A stretch of DNA of 64,000 nt from Helianthus annuus (GCF_002127325.2 NC_035434.2:151858289-151922288); one strand, 5' to 3'; numbered from the stretch's first letter, positions 9,810 through 22,358 are shown. Program-made: numbers and translations. The notes: generated by a model not told the origin, from the sequence alone.

Positions 9810-10812
9810 TCAATATCCATGGTAACATATTCTTAAATTTGAGTGTTAATAAAAATTATCAACACTTGTTTCTTCATAATCAACTTAAATAAGTATAACT
9901 ACAGTAAAAAAAAAGCTACAAACCTAACATGAAACTCTCCCCTCAAAGAAGCTAGCACAGTGGACAACAGATATGTAAAAATGGTGAGTCATGAAACAAG
10001 TCAAATGGACTAACGGGTCATTTGAAAAATGATATTTAATATTTCGTTTGTTAAGTTTCATTCTTACAGGTAAGCTTGATTTGTGGGCATGCATTGCCAC
10101 GAGTAGTATAAATTAAACCGCAAAGTATCGCTAATGGGTCAATACTTTGACTTGCGCCAGGTATGTGTAATGGTCATGTTCTCAATGAGGGTTGCGGTAC
10201 GACTAAAGTTAGTCGAGTTAAGGGTGGGCACTAGATCACCTCAAGTGAGGTATATCTAGTGTTTGGCGTAAAACGACAATTAGAGCCGAAAACATGTTTT
10301 TAAACGAAAAGTGCATTAAGTGAGTTTATAACATTAAATGACGTGAGACTTTTATGTTTTTAAGAATATAAAATTTTTTTAAATGGAATACGGGTTAAAG
10401 GTGTCCACTAGGTCAAAATATGCTTTTAAAAGTCCTTCGTCGTAAAAAGGACTAAAGTGACCAAACGCCCTCGAATGATTAATCGAGCAAACGACCTTTA
10501 AGGGTAGTTTAAAAATGAGTTTTGTAATTAAGTAAACCCTTTCGGTAGTGTAAAAGCAAAAAGGCATACGCCATTTTGGTTTAATGCCTCTTAACTGGTC
10601 TTTTTCGTAAATCGTCAACCGAAGGGTAGAATTCAGAAAAATATGATTTATTATAATAAATCCACCACAAATAAAGTTGTGGTGGAAGATAAATAGAAGT
10701 CTTAGTGTGGAAATAGGAGGTAAAGAAAGAAGGAGCTAGATTTAAGCGTAAGTGCTTAAATCCCTTAATGGGTCAAAATGAATATGCGTATAAACCGGGT
10801 AATGGTTGCGTT
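9810..10812. other. intergenic, retroelement-like, no gene
   Basis: No supported coding region. A 33-nt imperfect palindrome sits at 10229-10261. The minus-strand 79-codon frame at 10379-10618 shows no family resemblance. The text directly before the LTR at 10813 lacks a polypurine tract, so this is not clearly the interior of that LTR's element. Confidence 0.4.
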
Positions 10813-11607
10813 TGTAACAACCCGACTTTCCGAGTCAAGTCAAAGTCAAAGTTAAGTCAAAGTCAAGGTCAAGTCATGTTGTTACTCAGATCTAACATTT
10901 CGTGCTTAATTGACTTGTACTCTCAGGATTAGATATGTTGGTTAACGATTTTAAACAATATTTTTAAATATGTTTTACAACGCATCCACAATGCTTAATC
11001 AAAACGCAGTTGTCGCATTTAAACGCAGTTTACAACGCATACTATTTAAACTCATTTTATCGCATCTTGCATCGCATGTTATACTAAACGCTATCGCATC
11101 GCAATCGGATCGCAACTCGAAACGTAGATTTACTTTTACGCATCTTAGTTATATGTGTGTTAATTGTGTGTTTACTTGTTTAATGTTATGTGGTTATCTC
11201 ATCGCAACGCTTACTCGCAACTCGCAACACAACGCTCAACGCACGAAACGAAAGTTGGAAAACTAACTCGCACAAGCCGTCGGATCGAATGGCCACTCGA
11301 TCGAATGGACATCCGACTGGATCGGATGGCCATCCGATCGACTGGCCATCCGACCCACGCACTGCACCGCCTTACTCTCACTCTCACCTATAAATACTCA
11401 CCTATCACATCACTATTCACTGATGTGACAGCTCTATCCGACCAACACACTCCCATCTCCAACACGCTCCCAACTCCTTCTCAAGCACATTTCACTCGAT
11501 TCCAGGCCATTTTTGTAAGTATTTCTTCCTAAATCTTGTACTACCATCATCACTACACACTTTCTCATCATCTTTTCCACTGAAATCTTACATTTTCACC
11601 ATGAAAT
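10813..11607 (+). mobile_element. LTR C, left part (split by element A)
   Basis: Begins TGTAACAACCCGAC, a typical start of Asterid gypsy-type LTRs. It contains a 20-bp tandem motif built on GATCGAATGG and CCATCCGA (11276-11355) and is interrupted at GAAAT (11603-11607) by element A. The matching right part resumes at 39872. Several short open frames here (11164-11532) come from the repeat and are not genes. Confidence 0.6.
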
Positions 11608-14600
11608 TGTGATAACCCTCACAATTCCAGGTATCCGTACAATTAATTAATATTTAATTAGTGCTTAATTACTGTGCTTGATTACAATTATGAATAAACT
11701 GCTTTATTTTTTCTGATACATACATACTCATGCATCATACTTTATTACTGTCACTCCATTTATTACACACAAACAATAGTGACAAACTTGATGCACAAAA
11801 AGCACAGTTAGCACAGTGAGCGGATAACCCAGTAAACATGCTGACAATGCCAGCACCTAGACAGACATTGTTTTGAGGCGGGTATGAGCCAGGAATAGAA
11901 TACTACACTAGTAGGGAGTGTAGGGAGGTGAGGACCATAAAACTGTGTCACTAGGTGATAGTTATAGTGACCGGAAGTGCCTAAAACATACTTTAAGTGC
12001 AAAATTGTGCACTAAATACCAAAAATGCAGCATTTAACAATGCTAGTAAAGTGCAAAAACTTGACAAAATAATCCTAAACACTTTCCAAAGTGTTGGGGA
12101 ATTTAATGTGTCAATAAAAACAATATAAAAGACACTTTAAAGCTTTATTTAGCACTTTAACGGATCAACACCAAACCGAACAACCGGACTTTACCCGGAA
12201 CATAAAAATATTGCCAAACACCTTGTTTTTACTTTTCTGAGCTAGTTAGGGTCCCCGAACACCCTAACACACCTTATATTACATAACACACTTATACACT
12301 AACTAAATATCATTAGATCTTAACTAACTTGTAACTAGATCATCACCACCCAACCCCATACCCCCCCCCCTAATTGACGGTCACAAGATGTGGGGACACC
12401 CCCCACATTCTTTTGATTATTTTATTGAATTGTTGTTGGTTAATTAGACATGATACATGATGGATAATAAGAATACTTGGTTTATAAATAAGTATAGTAG
12501 TTAACCCTTCTCTCACTTCCAACCATCACAACAACAAAGCTCTCCTTCCTCCTCCATCATTTACGGCCGCCACCACCACACCACCCTACAACCACCTTCA
12601 AGCCACTTTCAAGCATTATTCATACACACAAAGGTGCAAGGAGTCCTACAAACAAGCTTGGTGCACTCGGAAGTTCAAGGACCACTCTAGTTTTCTTTTA
12701 TCCACCACTTTTACGCCTTGTTTCTCCCCTCGCCTTGTGCTAGTAGTAAGTGCTCTAAAACATCATCTTGTTCTTGTATTTGGTGGTTAATAGATGATAG
12801 AATGATAAAAAGTTAAGAAACTCTAAAGAACATGAACAAGTCTTAAACATAAAGTGATAAAGGGTGGATAAAGAGAAGATATATGGGTAAATCATGTTAA
12901 TCTTGTGTAGTTATGATTATTTGATGTTGTTTGTTAGTAGAAGTAGGATGGATCATCATCTAGACATACTAGATCATGTTCAAGAACATGAACTAGTAAG
13001 ATGTAAATGATAGAGTTATGAAGGATGATGAAACCATCCATTCATAAACCTTGAACTTGAATAAATATATTTTTTCTTGAAAAATGAAGATGTGAACTTG
13101 TAGATCTAAAGATCTACAAGTGGTTTTTCGGGAGAACCAAGTGAAAAATACTAGTGTTGTTAAAACCCGGATCTTGTATGAACTAAAAGCATTTTTAGTA
13201 AGTAAACAAGTGTGTGAGCACTTGTGTAACAAGAAAATTTAACAAGGAAATATTTTTGTAAATCATGACTAGAAGTTGTGAAACTTCAAATTCTTTAAAA
13301 ATAAAGTTTTCAAGAAACTAATTTTATTTTTAAAGATAACAAGTCCTACTAAATGTATTAGTGACTTACTACATATTTTTACAAAACTTTCAAGTTCATG
13401 AGTTTATGATTTAGGCTCATTATTGTCAAGATTAGTGATTAAAGATTGTATATATTGTTGATTGATGATTGTTGATTGATTTTTCAAAAGAAAATGATAT
13501 GCTAAAAGCATGGACACCTCCATTTACAGAGGAAACTCTGGCGAAATTTTTCTAGAAATATAACACTTAGAATTATTTTTCTAACAAGCGTTTACAAATA
13601 TATTTTTAACTTGGTTTCCAAAATAAACTTCGCCACGATTTTTATTACCAAAATACCAAGTACCGGAGGTGGATTTTCGTAAATAAAACTTGTTAAACAT
13701 ATATTTAGAATATATATTCTATAATAAAACGCTTGTGTGATTGCTTGTTTATTTTGTGAACTAGATATATTATTTTTAGGGTAAAAAAAATAATATAACT
13801 TGAAAATACTGTGAAATTACGACTCCAAAATAATACCAACGCTCTCACAAATAAATATTTAAGTTATACAAGTATTATTGTTACAACGCGAACTTTAAAA
13901 CGTAACTTATGTATATCTTAGAAAAATACTCTTATTCGTGTATTCTTGGTGAAATATTATTTTGGAAAAATTTATGAAATAAAATATAATATTTTTGGGA
14001 AAAATATATATATTTTGGAAATTAAAACATTTTAGACAAAGTGACTAAAATATATTTTTCAAGTGAAACTTAAAAATATATTTTCAGAATTATAAAGCAC
14101 ACAAGTATTATTACCCCCATCCTTGGGAAGGAATATACTTATAAAATAATTTAGAAGTGTGAATACGAAATAGTTGTCTAACTATTTCCCAAAAACGTTA
14201 AACCTTAAGCCAAGGCACGGCCGTCCGTCTAATAGAAATTAATACGTGTAGGTCGTCACGCAGCAGTTAGAGTTGGAGATTGACGTTTCTGGATACGCAC
14301 TTCTGTGAATTCATGTCCCCCTTTTCTCTTTACTGTTTTCCGTTTTATACTTCGGGGGTGAAATACATGCGACAACTATTACAAACATTTATTTACATGG
14401 TATGGTTAGCGTTGGGAGGGTTTATACTACTAGATCATGTGTGGGGTGGGTACAACACTCGAGACCATTAATCCTCTTTGTTAGGACCGAGGGACACAAG
14501 AGTGATAGATCTATTTGGGTGTAGCGAGCCCACACTCGTGAGGCCAGGGGCGGCCCATAGAGGTGACTGTGTCTTACAGCCGAAGCCCGATACAAATTTG

Positions 14601-15127
14601 CTAGGTTTGAGTTTCCCTGCACTTTCTCACACATACCCGTGGCTTTGCAACCCATTGGTGATCTCTTTTTCCTTATTGCTACATACCAGGGACTTTTATA
14701 CATACTTTAAAGGTTTATACATGCTCACTTTTACATGAACTCGCTCAACTTTTTGTTGATTTTTCAAACTGCATGTATTTCAGGAAATTAGTGGATCTGG
14801 CACGGTATGCACACTTCAAGCTGCGTAGGAATAATGATATCATCCGAGTTTAGGAAATGTGGCCTTTGCCTGGACGGGTCACAAGTCTTAAACTGTGTTT
14901 TTAATTCATGTCTTTCGTTATGTCGTTGAACATGTTTTCTTTATGTCATAGTTGTAGTTGGTTGTTATGTCGACTTTTTAAAACAATGTTGTCGTGTTAA
15001 CTTTTTAAACTTGAATTAATGGATGAACATCATGGTTTTATTTTCATATAGCATTGTTGTGATTATGCTATGGTATTAAGAAGTCACACCAAATAAACCC
15101 ACGCTTCCGCAAAGCCAGGGTGTGACA
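11608..15127 (+). repeat. 5' LTR of element A, 3520 bp
   Basis: Starts TGTGATAACCC and ends GGTGTGACA (TG...CA). It is nearly identical to 36385-39871. TATAAATA at 12483-12490 is the probable promoter. A C-run (12361-12370) and a GTAAGT donor-like site at 12747 follow. The 3' copy lacks about 35 bp near 39018 that are present here near 14244. It also holds a perfect 12-bp-stem palindrome at 13096-13121. Open frames within it are LTR shadows. Confidence 0.92.
12483..12490 (+). promoter_or_regulatory. TATA box in LTR A
   Basis: TATAAATA, repeated in the 3' LTR at the equivalent place (37263). It sits about 875 bp into the LTR, defining a U3 of roughly 0.9 kb and a very long R-U5. Confidence 0.55.
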
Positions 15128-15130
15128 GCT

Positions 15131-15142
15131 TGGTATCAGAGC
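15131..15142 (+). other. primer-binding site, element A
   Basis: TGGTATCAGAGC, complementary to the 3' end of initiator methionine tRNA, 3 nt after the LTR end. This is the standard (-) strand primer site of plant gypsy elements. Confidence 0.9.
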
Positions 15143-15302
15143 AATGATCATAGCGAACTAGGATTCTCTCTCGAGTCTAGACTATGATCACTAGGGCTCT
15201 CACGAAAACATTTTTACATTGCATACACTAAAACGTCCAGATCTAGGACACAAAATATTTTTACGAACAAGAAGTACGAGCACTTTTTCACAATTCATGG
15301 TT

Positions 15303-15515
15303 CAGTCTTAAAGACTGAGGGAGTTCAGCCCTAGAGGCTGGGGAGGTTCAGCCTTAAAGGCTGGGAAGGTTCAGTCATGAAGACTGAGGGGCCAATATTA
15401 GAGATTGGGGAGGTTTAGTCTTAGAGACTGGGAGGTTGGTCTTAGAGGCCAGGGAGTTAGTCTGCGAGGCTAGGAGGTTCAGTCTGAGAGGCTGGGAGGA
15501 TAGTCTAGAAGACTA
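15303..15515 (+). ncRNA. array of ten 15-nt stem-loops, element A leader
   Basis: Ten units of exactly 15 nt, spaced about 22 nt apart, each fold into a stem of up to 6 bp with a 3-nt loop: for example CAGTCTTAAAGACTG, CAGCCTTAAAGGCTG, TGGTCTTAGAGGCCA, TAGTCTAGAAGACTA. Base changes are mostly paired: the outer pair is C-G or T-A, the second A-T or G-C, the fourth C-G or T-A or T-G. The array lies in the untranslated leader between primer site and first ORF. Function is not known to me; RNA packaging, dimerisation or translation control are inferences. Confidence 0.6.
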
Positions 15516-16825
15516 GGAGAATTATTTGTTGCTTTATGGTGACTAACATGTTTATTTGATTATATGTTGATACTTGTGCATATGTGTGGTTGTGTTACAG
15601 ACACCATGCCATCATCCTCAGACACGGGAGTTTCAGACACTTTAGATCCTTTGGCGATCGTACCAGACGACGAGGTTCCGTCAGAGCGAGAGGTATACAC
15701 TTCAGACACCACCAGTACCGATGACGATGATTTCCAGCCCTTCGCGCTGCCAGACGTCGGAGCTGAGCCTGCTGATGGCCTTCCTGTCGGGGATTTACCA
15801 CTTGCGGTGATCCCTGCTCCTATACCGCTTGCTGCTTTTCCAGTAGTAGATATGCCACTCGATGTTGTTTCTGACGACGACATCGATTTGTTTGAGGATG
15901 GCCCACCTGAGGCTAACCATGAGGGCAGGGCCCCTATTGTTGCTGATGTTATCCTACCCATTGCTGAGGCCCCTGCAGAGGAGCTTCCTGCTGATTCACC
16001 TGTCCCAGATTCCTTTGAGTCTGTGGCATCTGCGTCCTTACACACTCAGGGAGTGCAGCATCACTCTTCAGACGCCGACCCTGACATGGCGTTGTCAGCT
16101 GCACCCGGTCCCGCACACGACTTCGAGTTTGACCACGAGGTTGACGATGATTTTGATTCTGTCTTTCCCCCTGGTTTTGATCCTGACCAGAAGATCGAGT
16201 TCATTCACCTGGACCAGCCCCCAGAGGCGCCTGTAGCCCCTATCGATCCTTTGTTTGATGATCCAGCTGATTTTGATATGGATTTTGTTGACCCGAAGCC
16301 TGTCGTGGCCCCAGAGCCTGTAGCTGCTCCTGATCCTTCACTAGAGCATGACCTGTTCATGACGATGCACCCGAAATTGCACCTCTTATTGATGATATAC
16401 CCATTGCTGATCATCCTGTTGTTGCTCCACCGTTGGTGGATGATCCTGTTGTTGACGCTCCGTTACCTGATCCTATGCCGGTACTGTTTGACCGTGCACC
16501 TTTTGCTGCTCATATAGATCCACGATATGCTGACACCCACAACGGGTGGATTGATGACGATGACGATTACCCACCATTTGTGCGACCTATCACTCCCCCA
16601 GTAGCACCCATTCCTGCACCCACTGACATCCCACTGTTTCCCCCACACATCACAGATGCTCATCGTACTGATCTCCCTATTACGTTCCTTCAGGACATAC
16701 CGCCACCGCGTCCTGGAGAGGGGTCATCTAGGCAGCCGCCTGTTCCTATTCCACCCATGTTGTCATCACCTTTTCCATTCACGTCTCAGTTACCTCATGT
16801 TGCACCACCTACTGCACCCTCTTTC

Positions 16826-19800
16826 TGTGACAACCCTCACTAAATCAGGTATCTGTACGACTTAATTAATACTTAATTACTGCTTAATTACTGTGCTTAC
16901 TTGAAATTGTGGATAAACTGCTACTTGAATTCTGATACGTACACTTACTTGTATCATACCTTATTTGCTGTCACTCCATTATTTACATACTGAACTCTAG
17001 TGACAACCTTGATGCACGAAAGCACAGTAGCACGATGAACGGATAACCTATTAAACATGCTGATATAGCCAGCAACAGGCAGACACTGCCTCTAAGGCCT
17101 GTATGAGCCAGAGATAGTTGCTACACTAGTAGAGAGTGTAGGGATATAAGGGTTGTAGAACTGTGTCACTAGGTATAAGTTACAGTGACCGGATGTGCCT
17201 AAAACGTACTCTAAGTACAAAATTCAGCCCTTTAATTAAAAATTCAGCACCTAGCTAACTAATAAAGTGCCAAAACATGAGAAAAATACTACTAGACACT
17301 TTCCAAAGTGTCGGGAATAAGTTGTGTCACTAAAAATAATAATAACGACACTTTAAAGCTTTGTTAAGCACTTTAACGGATCACTATCCAACCGAACAAC
17401 CAGACTTTACCCGGAACATAAAAATATTGCCATTAACATTGTTTATTTTTTTTCTGAGCCAGTTAGGGTCCCCGAATACCCTAACACCCACTGTAATGCA
17501 CAACACATTAGTAACCGGATTAAGTTCCTACTTAACTTAACTAACCTAACTATATCTTAACCAAATGGTTGAAATCGAACTAGGACCCCCCCCATCCAAC
17601 GAATTCGGTCCCCTAGGGGGACACCCCCATGTCCTTTATTGATTAAAATAATCATTTGCCTAATATCTAGCTTACATGTAAACCTTTGGTTAATGATCAT
17701 ATGTTTTGTCTATAAGTAGTAGACATGAACCAACATAACAATCACCACAACAACTCTCCCTCTCCTCTCCAAAGCTCACGGCCGAACACCCCTCATTCAC
17801 CCATCCATTTTTCGGTTTTGATCATCTCATTCCAAGTGAATACAAGTGTCAAGGATCACATACGAGGAAGCTTGGTGCATTCGGAACGTGAAGGACCTCT
17901 TCTCATTGCTTTTATCCGCCCAATATTCGAATAGATTCTTCCCTAGCCTCGAGCTAGTAGTAAGTTGCTATAAACGCCCTCTCGATCTATTTTAAAGTGG
18001 TTAAAATGAAATGTGACGGTTAAAACTCATGAACTTACAAGATGATATGAAAAAGTCTACTAAAATGTTAAAGATGTTGGTTAAAAGCTATGATGTTGTG
18101 TAAATCTTGTAAGACTTGTCTTGTGATGATTATTTAGTGCCGATCTATGTTATGGTAGCTCGGATCATCATCTAACCCGGATTAGTCATGTTCATGAAAC
18201 ATGACATAGGGTATGTTTAAGTATAAAAAGGGTTAAATGATGAAACTCTACCACACACTAAACATGAACTTGTGTAAAATCGATTTTTCTTACGAAATAG
18301 TGTTCAAAACTAGTAGATCTACGGATCTACAAGTGGTATTTTCAAAGAACCAAGTGTCAAGAGAAAACATACTTTAAAACCGGATATTTCACGAACAAAA
18401 GAGATTTTTGTAAGCACACAAGTGTGTAAACACTTGTGTAACACTAAGTTTCGACAAAGAACTAATTTTGTCAAATTTTACAAGAAGTTGTAAAGATGAA
18501 ATTTCTTTAAAAACGAGACTTTCAAGAAACGAAGTTGATTTATATAAAGATCCACTAAAAGTAATGGGATTTACTACGTATTTTTGGGTAAACCACAAGT
18601 TCCTGTAATTTATGCAATTTATATATATTTTGACTAGTTGATGCTTTGGATATTGTTTTGGTTGAATGAGAAAATTGTTGATTTGAATTATAAAAGAAAA
18701 TGATATGCTTGAAAGCGTGGCCACCTCCAGTTAAAGGGGAAACTCTGGCGAAATTTTTCTAAAAACCTAACACTTAAAAGTATTTTCATCACAAGTGTTA
18801 CAAATGTATTTTTGACTTGTTTTCAACATGTAAATTTCGCCACGACTTTATTTACAAAATATCGGAGGTGGGATTTTCACAAAATAAAACGGGGTAAATA
18901 TATATTTGATATATATATTTTTCATAACGTCACTTGTAAAATGTTTATGATTATTTTGTGAAATATACAAATATTATTTTAGGGTAAAAATAATATTACC
19001 ATGTTAACGACTCCAAAATCATACGAACGCCTTCGCAATAATTATTTAAGTTACATCGGTAATTATTATTACCACTCGATCTTTAAAACGTAACTTATGC
19101 ATTTTAAGGAAATATTTATGAACGCGTATTTTTTTGTCAAGGTATTATTTTGGGAAAATCATATGTATTAAAATATAATATTTTTGGGAAGAATATTTAT
19201 GTTTTGAAGTTAGAAATAAAATATATTTGTAAGTGAGACTTAATAATATATTTCGAATTTTACGAACGCACATGTATTAAATCCCCCACCCTTGGGAAGG
19301 AAAATAATTACCAAGTATTTACAAGATGAAAACACGAAATAGTTGTCTAACTATTTCTCAGAAACTTAAACCATTAAGCTAAGGCACGGCCGCCCGTCTA
19401 ATAGAGATAGTACGTGTAGGTCGTCGTACAGCTGCTTGATCAGGAGATATACTTGGTAGAGACGCACCACTGTGAGTTCATGTCCCCCTTTTCTCTTAAC
19501 TGTTTTCAGTTTTCTAAGCTGCGGGGGTGAAATACATGTTACTATATTTATGAGTACTTTATACATGGTATGGTTAGCGTAAGGAGGTTTACTACTTAGA
19601 TCATGTGAGTGGGTAGGCGGAAACTTGAGGCCATTAATCCTCAGGGTAGGACCAAGGGACAGGAGCGGTAGATCTATCTGGGTGTAGCGAGCCCAGCCCC
19701 AGGCCCAACAGTATGGACCTCGGGGTGACTTTGTGCCCAACGCATAAATCCGCTAGGTTTGAGCCTTCCTACTTGCACTTCACACATATCAATGGCCTTG

Positions 19801-20279
19801 CAAACCATTGGTGATCTCTTTTTCCTTATTTGCTACATACCAGGATTTTATACATACAAAGGTTTTACTTACTCACTTACACATGAACTCGCTCAACATT
19901 ATTGTTGGTTTTTCAACTTACATGTATTTCAGGGAATTAAAGATTTGGCGCGGTATGTTATGTTTTCCCGCTGCAAGGTGTTACGAGGTCATCCGGGTTT
20001 AGGGGATGTGACTTTTTCCTGGACGAGTCACAGTCCTTAAACTGTGTTTGTTTCATGTTGATGTTTGTGTTCTCTGAACAATGATATATGTTATCAGGTT
20101 GTAGTTTCAGTTGCTTGAGTCAACGTCCTAAGACAATGTTGTTGTATTTGGTTTTCAAAACTTAATCCTATGGATGATCTTGCATGGTTTTTATTTCATA
20201 TAGCTTTGTTATGATTAATCTATGGTATTAAGAAGTCACACCAAAATTAATCACGCTTCCGCAAAGCCAGGGTGTGACA
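16826..20279 (+). repeat. 5' LTR of element B, 3454 bp
   Basis: Starts TGTGACAACCC, ends GGTGTGACA. Nearly identical to 27533-30979; a visible difference is a short duplication near 16876. A TATA-like CTATAAGTAG is at 17710. A 69-codon open frame beginning MNQHNNHHNNSPSPL (17725-17934) is kept in both LTR copies, simply because the copies are young. Confidence 0.93.
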
Positions 20280-20282
20280 GCT

Positions 20283-20294
20283 TGGTATCAGAGC
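20283..20294 (+). other. primer-binding site, element B
   Basis: TGGTATCAGAGC, 3 nt after the LTR; complementary to initiator methionine tRNA. Confidence 0.9.
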
Positions 20295-20449
20295 TCTGAT
20301 CATAGCGAACTAGGATTCCTTCTCGAGTCTAGACTATGATCACTAGGGCTCTCACGAAAACATTTTTACACTGCATACCACTTAAGTCCAGATCCAAAAC
20401 GTTTTTATAAACAAATGTTGAGCACATTTTATTTATTAATTTATAGGCT

Positions 20450-20678
20450 CAGTCTGGGAGGCTGAGGCTCGGTCTGGGAGGTCGAGGCTCGGTCTTGGAG
20501 GCCGAGGTAGTTGTCTAGTGGGACTAGGGAGTCAGTCTGAGAGGCTGGGAGAATTGCTAGTGGGACTAGGAAAAGCAGTCTGGGAGGCTAGTGGGACTAG
20601 GAAGATCAGTCTTGGAGGCTGGGAGGCTAGTGGGACTAGGAAGATCAGTCTGGGAGGCTGGGAGGCTAGTGGGACTAG
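20450..20678 (+). ncRNA. array of stem-loops, element B leader
   Basis: The counterpart of the array in A. Units such as CAGTCTGGGAGGCTG, CGGTCTTGGAGGCCG and CTAGTGGGACTAG form 5-6 bp stems with 3-nt loops. Primary sequence differs from A and a new 13-nt unit (CTAGT/ACTAG) has spread, yet the stem-loop form is retained. Confidence 0.55.
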
Positions 20679-20771
20679 GAGAACTATTTGATTATTTAAT
20701 TGGTGACTAATGTGTTTATCTGATTGTATGATTGATTATTTGTGCATATCTGTGTTTGTGTTACAGACACC

Positions 20772-22358
20772 ATGGACTCGTCCGGCACTGGTGATTCGGA
20801 CACCACGGGCCCTAGACCCATTGTATCAGACGGCTTAGAGTCTTCGGAGCACGAGGTTCACACATCAGATGTTACTAGCACCGACGAGGATGACTTCTAG
20901 CCCTTTGCTTTACCCGACGCTGTCGACGAGCCCGCTGATGGCCCTGTTGCTGGGGACCTACCGCTAGTGGAGATCCCTGCTCCCATAACTTTGGCCGTTT
21001 ATCCTGCTTACGATATGCTCCTCGACGCCGACGCTGACGACGACATCGATCTATTTGATGATGAGCCCCTAGAGGATGACGTTCAGGGCAAGGCCCTTCT
21101 AGCTGCTGGTGATCTTTTGTTACTCGTAGACGCTCCAGCTGAGGAGTCACCTGCACACTCACCGGTCCCAGACTCTTTCGAGTCTGTGGCCTCCGCACCA
21201 TCGCATACTCAGGATGCGCAGCACTTTTCCCACGGTTCAGATCCTGATAGGGCATCCTCTGTTGCCCCTGCCCCGAGCTTTGCTTTCGATCACGATGTTG
21301 AGGAGGATTCCGATCCTGTCTTTCCCCCTGGGTTAGACCCAGATCAGGACATAGAGTTTATACCACTGGATCAGCCTATGGAGGACCCGGTTGACCCAGT
21401 TGACCCGGTTGATCCCATTGACCCTGCTTTTGATTTTGAGATGGCATTTGATGACCCCGAGCCTGCCATGGCCCTCGAGCCGGTAGCCGCTCCAGACCCA
21501 GTGTTTGAGCATGACCCTGTTCATGCTGGCGCACCCGTTATTGATCCTGTGATTGCTGACCCACCCATTGATGATCACCTGGTTGATGCTCCACTATTGG
21601 AGGGTGACAATGTTGTTGCTGCTGACCCTGTTGATGCCCCTTTCATCGTTGATGCACCCGTTGACCCTATTGTTGCTCCCCTACCTGATCTTGTTCCCCT
21701 GGAGCCCGAGCATGCACTATTCGCGACCCACATTGATCCCAGGTATGCGCACACCCAGAATGGGTGGATTGACGCTGATGATGAGCTCCCACCTATTCCC
21801 CCACTTACCATCGATGCACGTCACATTGATACCTCTTTTTCGTTCCCTCAGTTCACACCTCCAGCTCGACCTGGAGAGGGTTCTTCGGCTCACCCCTTTG
21901 GACATGTGCCAGTATCTATCCCAGTTATACCACAGTTTTCTACTGCTATTCCCCCTGTTCCTCCATTTCCTGTGACACCTTTCGATCCAGCCAGTGAGCC
22001 ATTTCTCTGGACGTCACCACCTGTTATGCCACCGACCGACCGCTACCATCCTTTCCATATGGGGTATTCTATTGAGGACGTTATGATGTCGTTTATTGTA
22101 TAGCAGGAGGCACTCACACGGCGCATTCAGGAGCTTGAGAGAGCTCAGCCACCGCCGTGCCAGTGTCAGGGTCAGACCCACCCTGCTTCTTCACAGCACC
22201 CTCGACCGTTGTTACCTGACTATGCTGCACGCCTTTTGGCACTAGAGCAGCAGGTTGCTTCTTGGTTGCGTTCCCAGAGAGCCATGGAGGAGGACTGGCT
22301 CCATTTACATCGTTTGTTTTATTTCCATTTTCCCCCTCCTCCACCGCCATCAGTATAG
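20772..22358 (+). pseudogene. acidic leader ORF upstream of gag, element B
   Basis: A 528-codon frame from ATG 20772 (again right after GTTACAGACACC) to TAG 22356-22358, interrupted by TAG at 20898 and 22101. At both places element A has CAG, so C-to-T changes made the stops. The protein is Asp/Pro/Ala/Val-rich and acidic with blocks shared with A: TSTDEDDF, PVPDSFESVASAP, FATHIDPRYAHTQNGWID, EPFLWTSPPVMPP, and a C-terminal helix followed by prolines. No enzyme motif is visible. It lies 470 bp upstream of gag. Confidence 0.7.

Noticed and set aside
11164..11532. Three overlapping frames in LTR C
   Set aside because: They follow the GATCGAATGG repeat and have no conserved protein; shadows of an LTR.
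14422..14703. 93-codon minus frame, also at 39167-39448
   Set aside because: Lies in the LTRs of element A; no family resemblance.
15560..16045. Ser/Gly-rich minus-strand frame
   Set aside because: Antisense shadow of the Asp/Pro-rich leader ORF.
17725..17934. 69-codon frame MNQHNN... repeated at 28424-28633
   Set aside because: Identical because it lies in both LTRs of a young element; not kept in element A, so no sign of selection.
18389..18724. 111-codon minus frame, also at 29088-29423
   Set aside because: LTR sequence of element B; duplicated only as part of the LTR.
15606..22358. A defence, toxin or metabolic gene cluster
   Set aside because: All long frames in the central 30 kb are explained by the two retrotransposons; no other enzyme family could be recognised.
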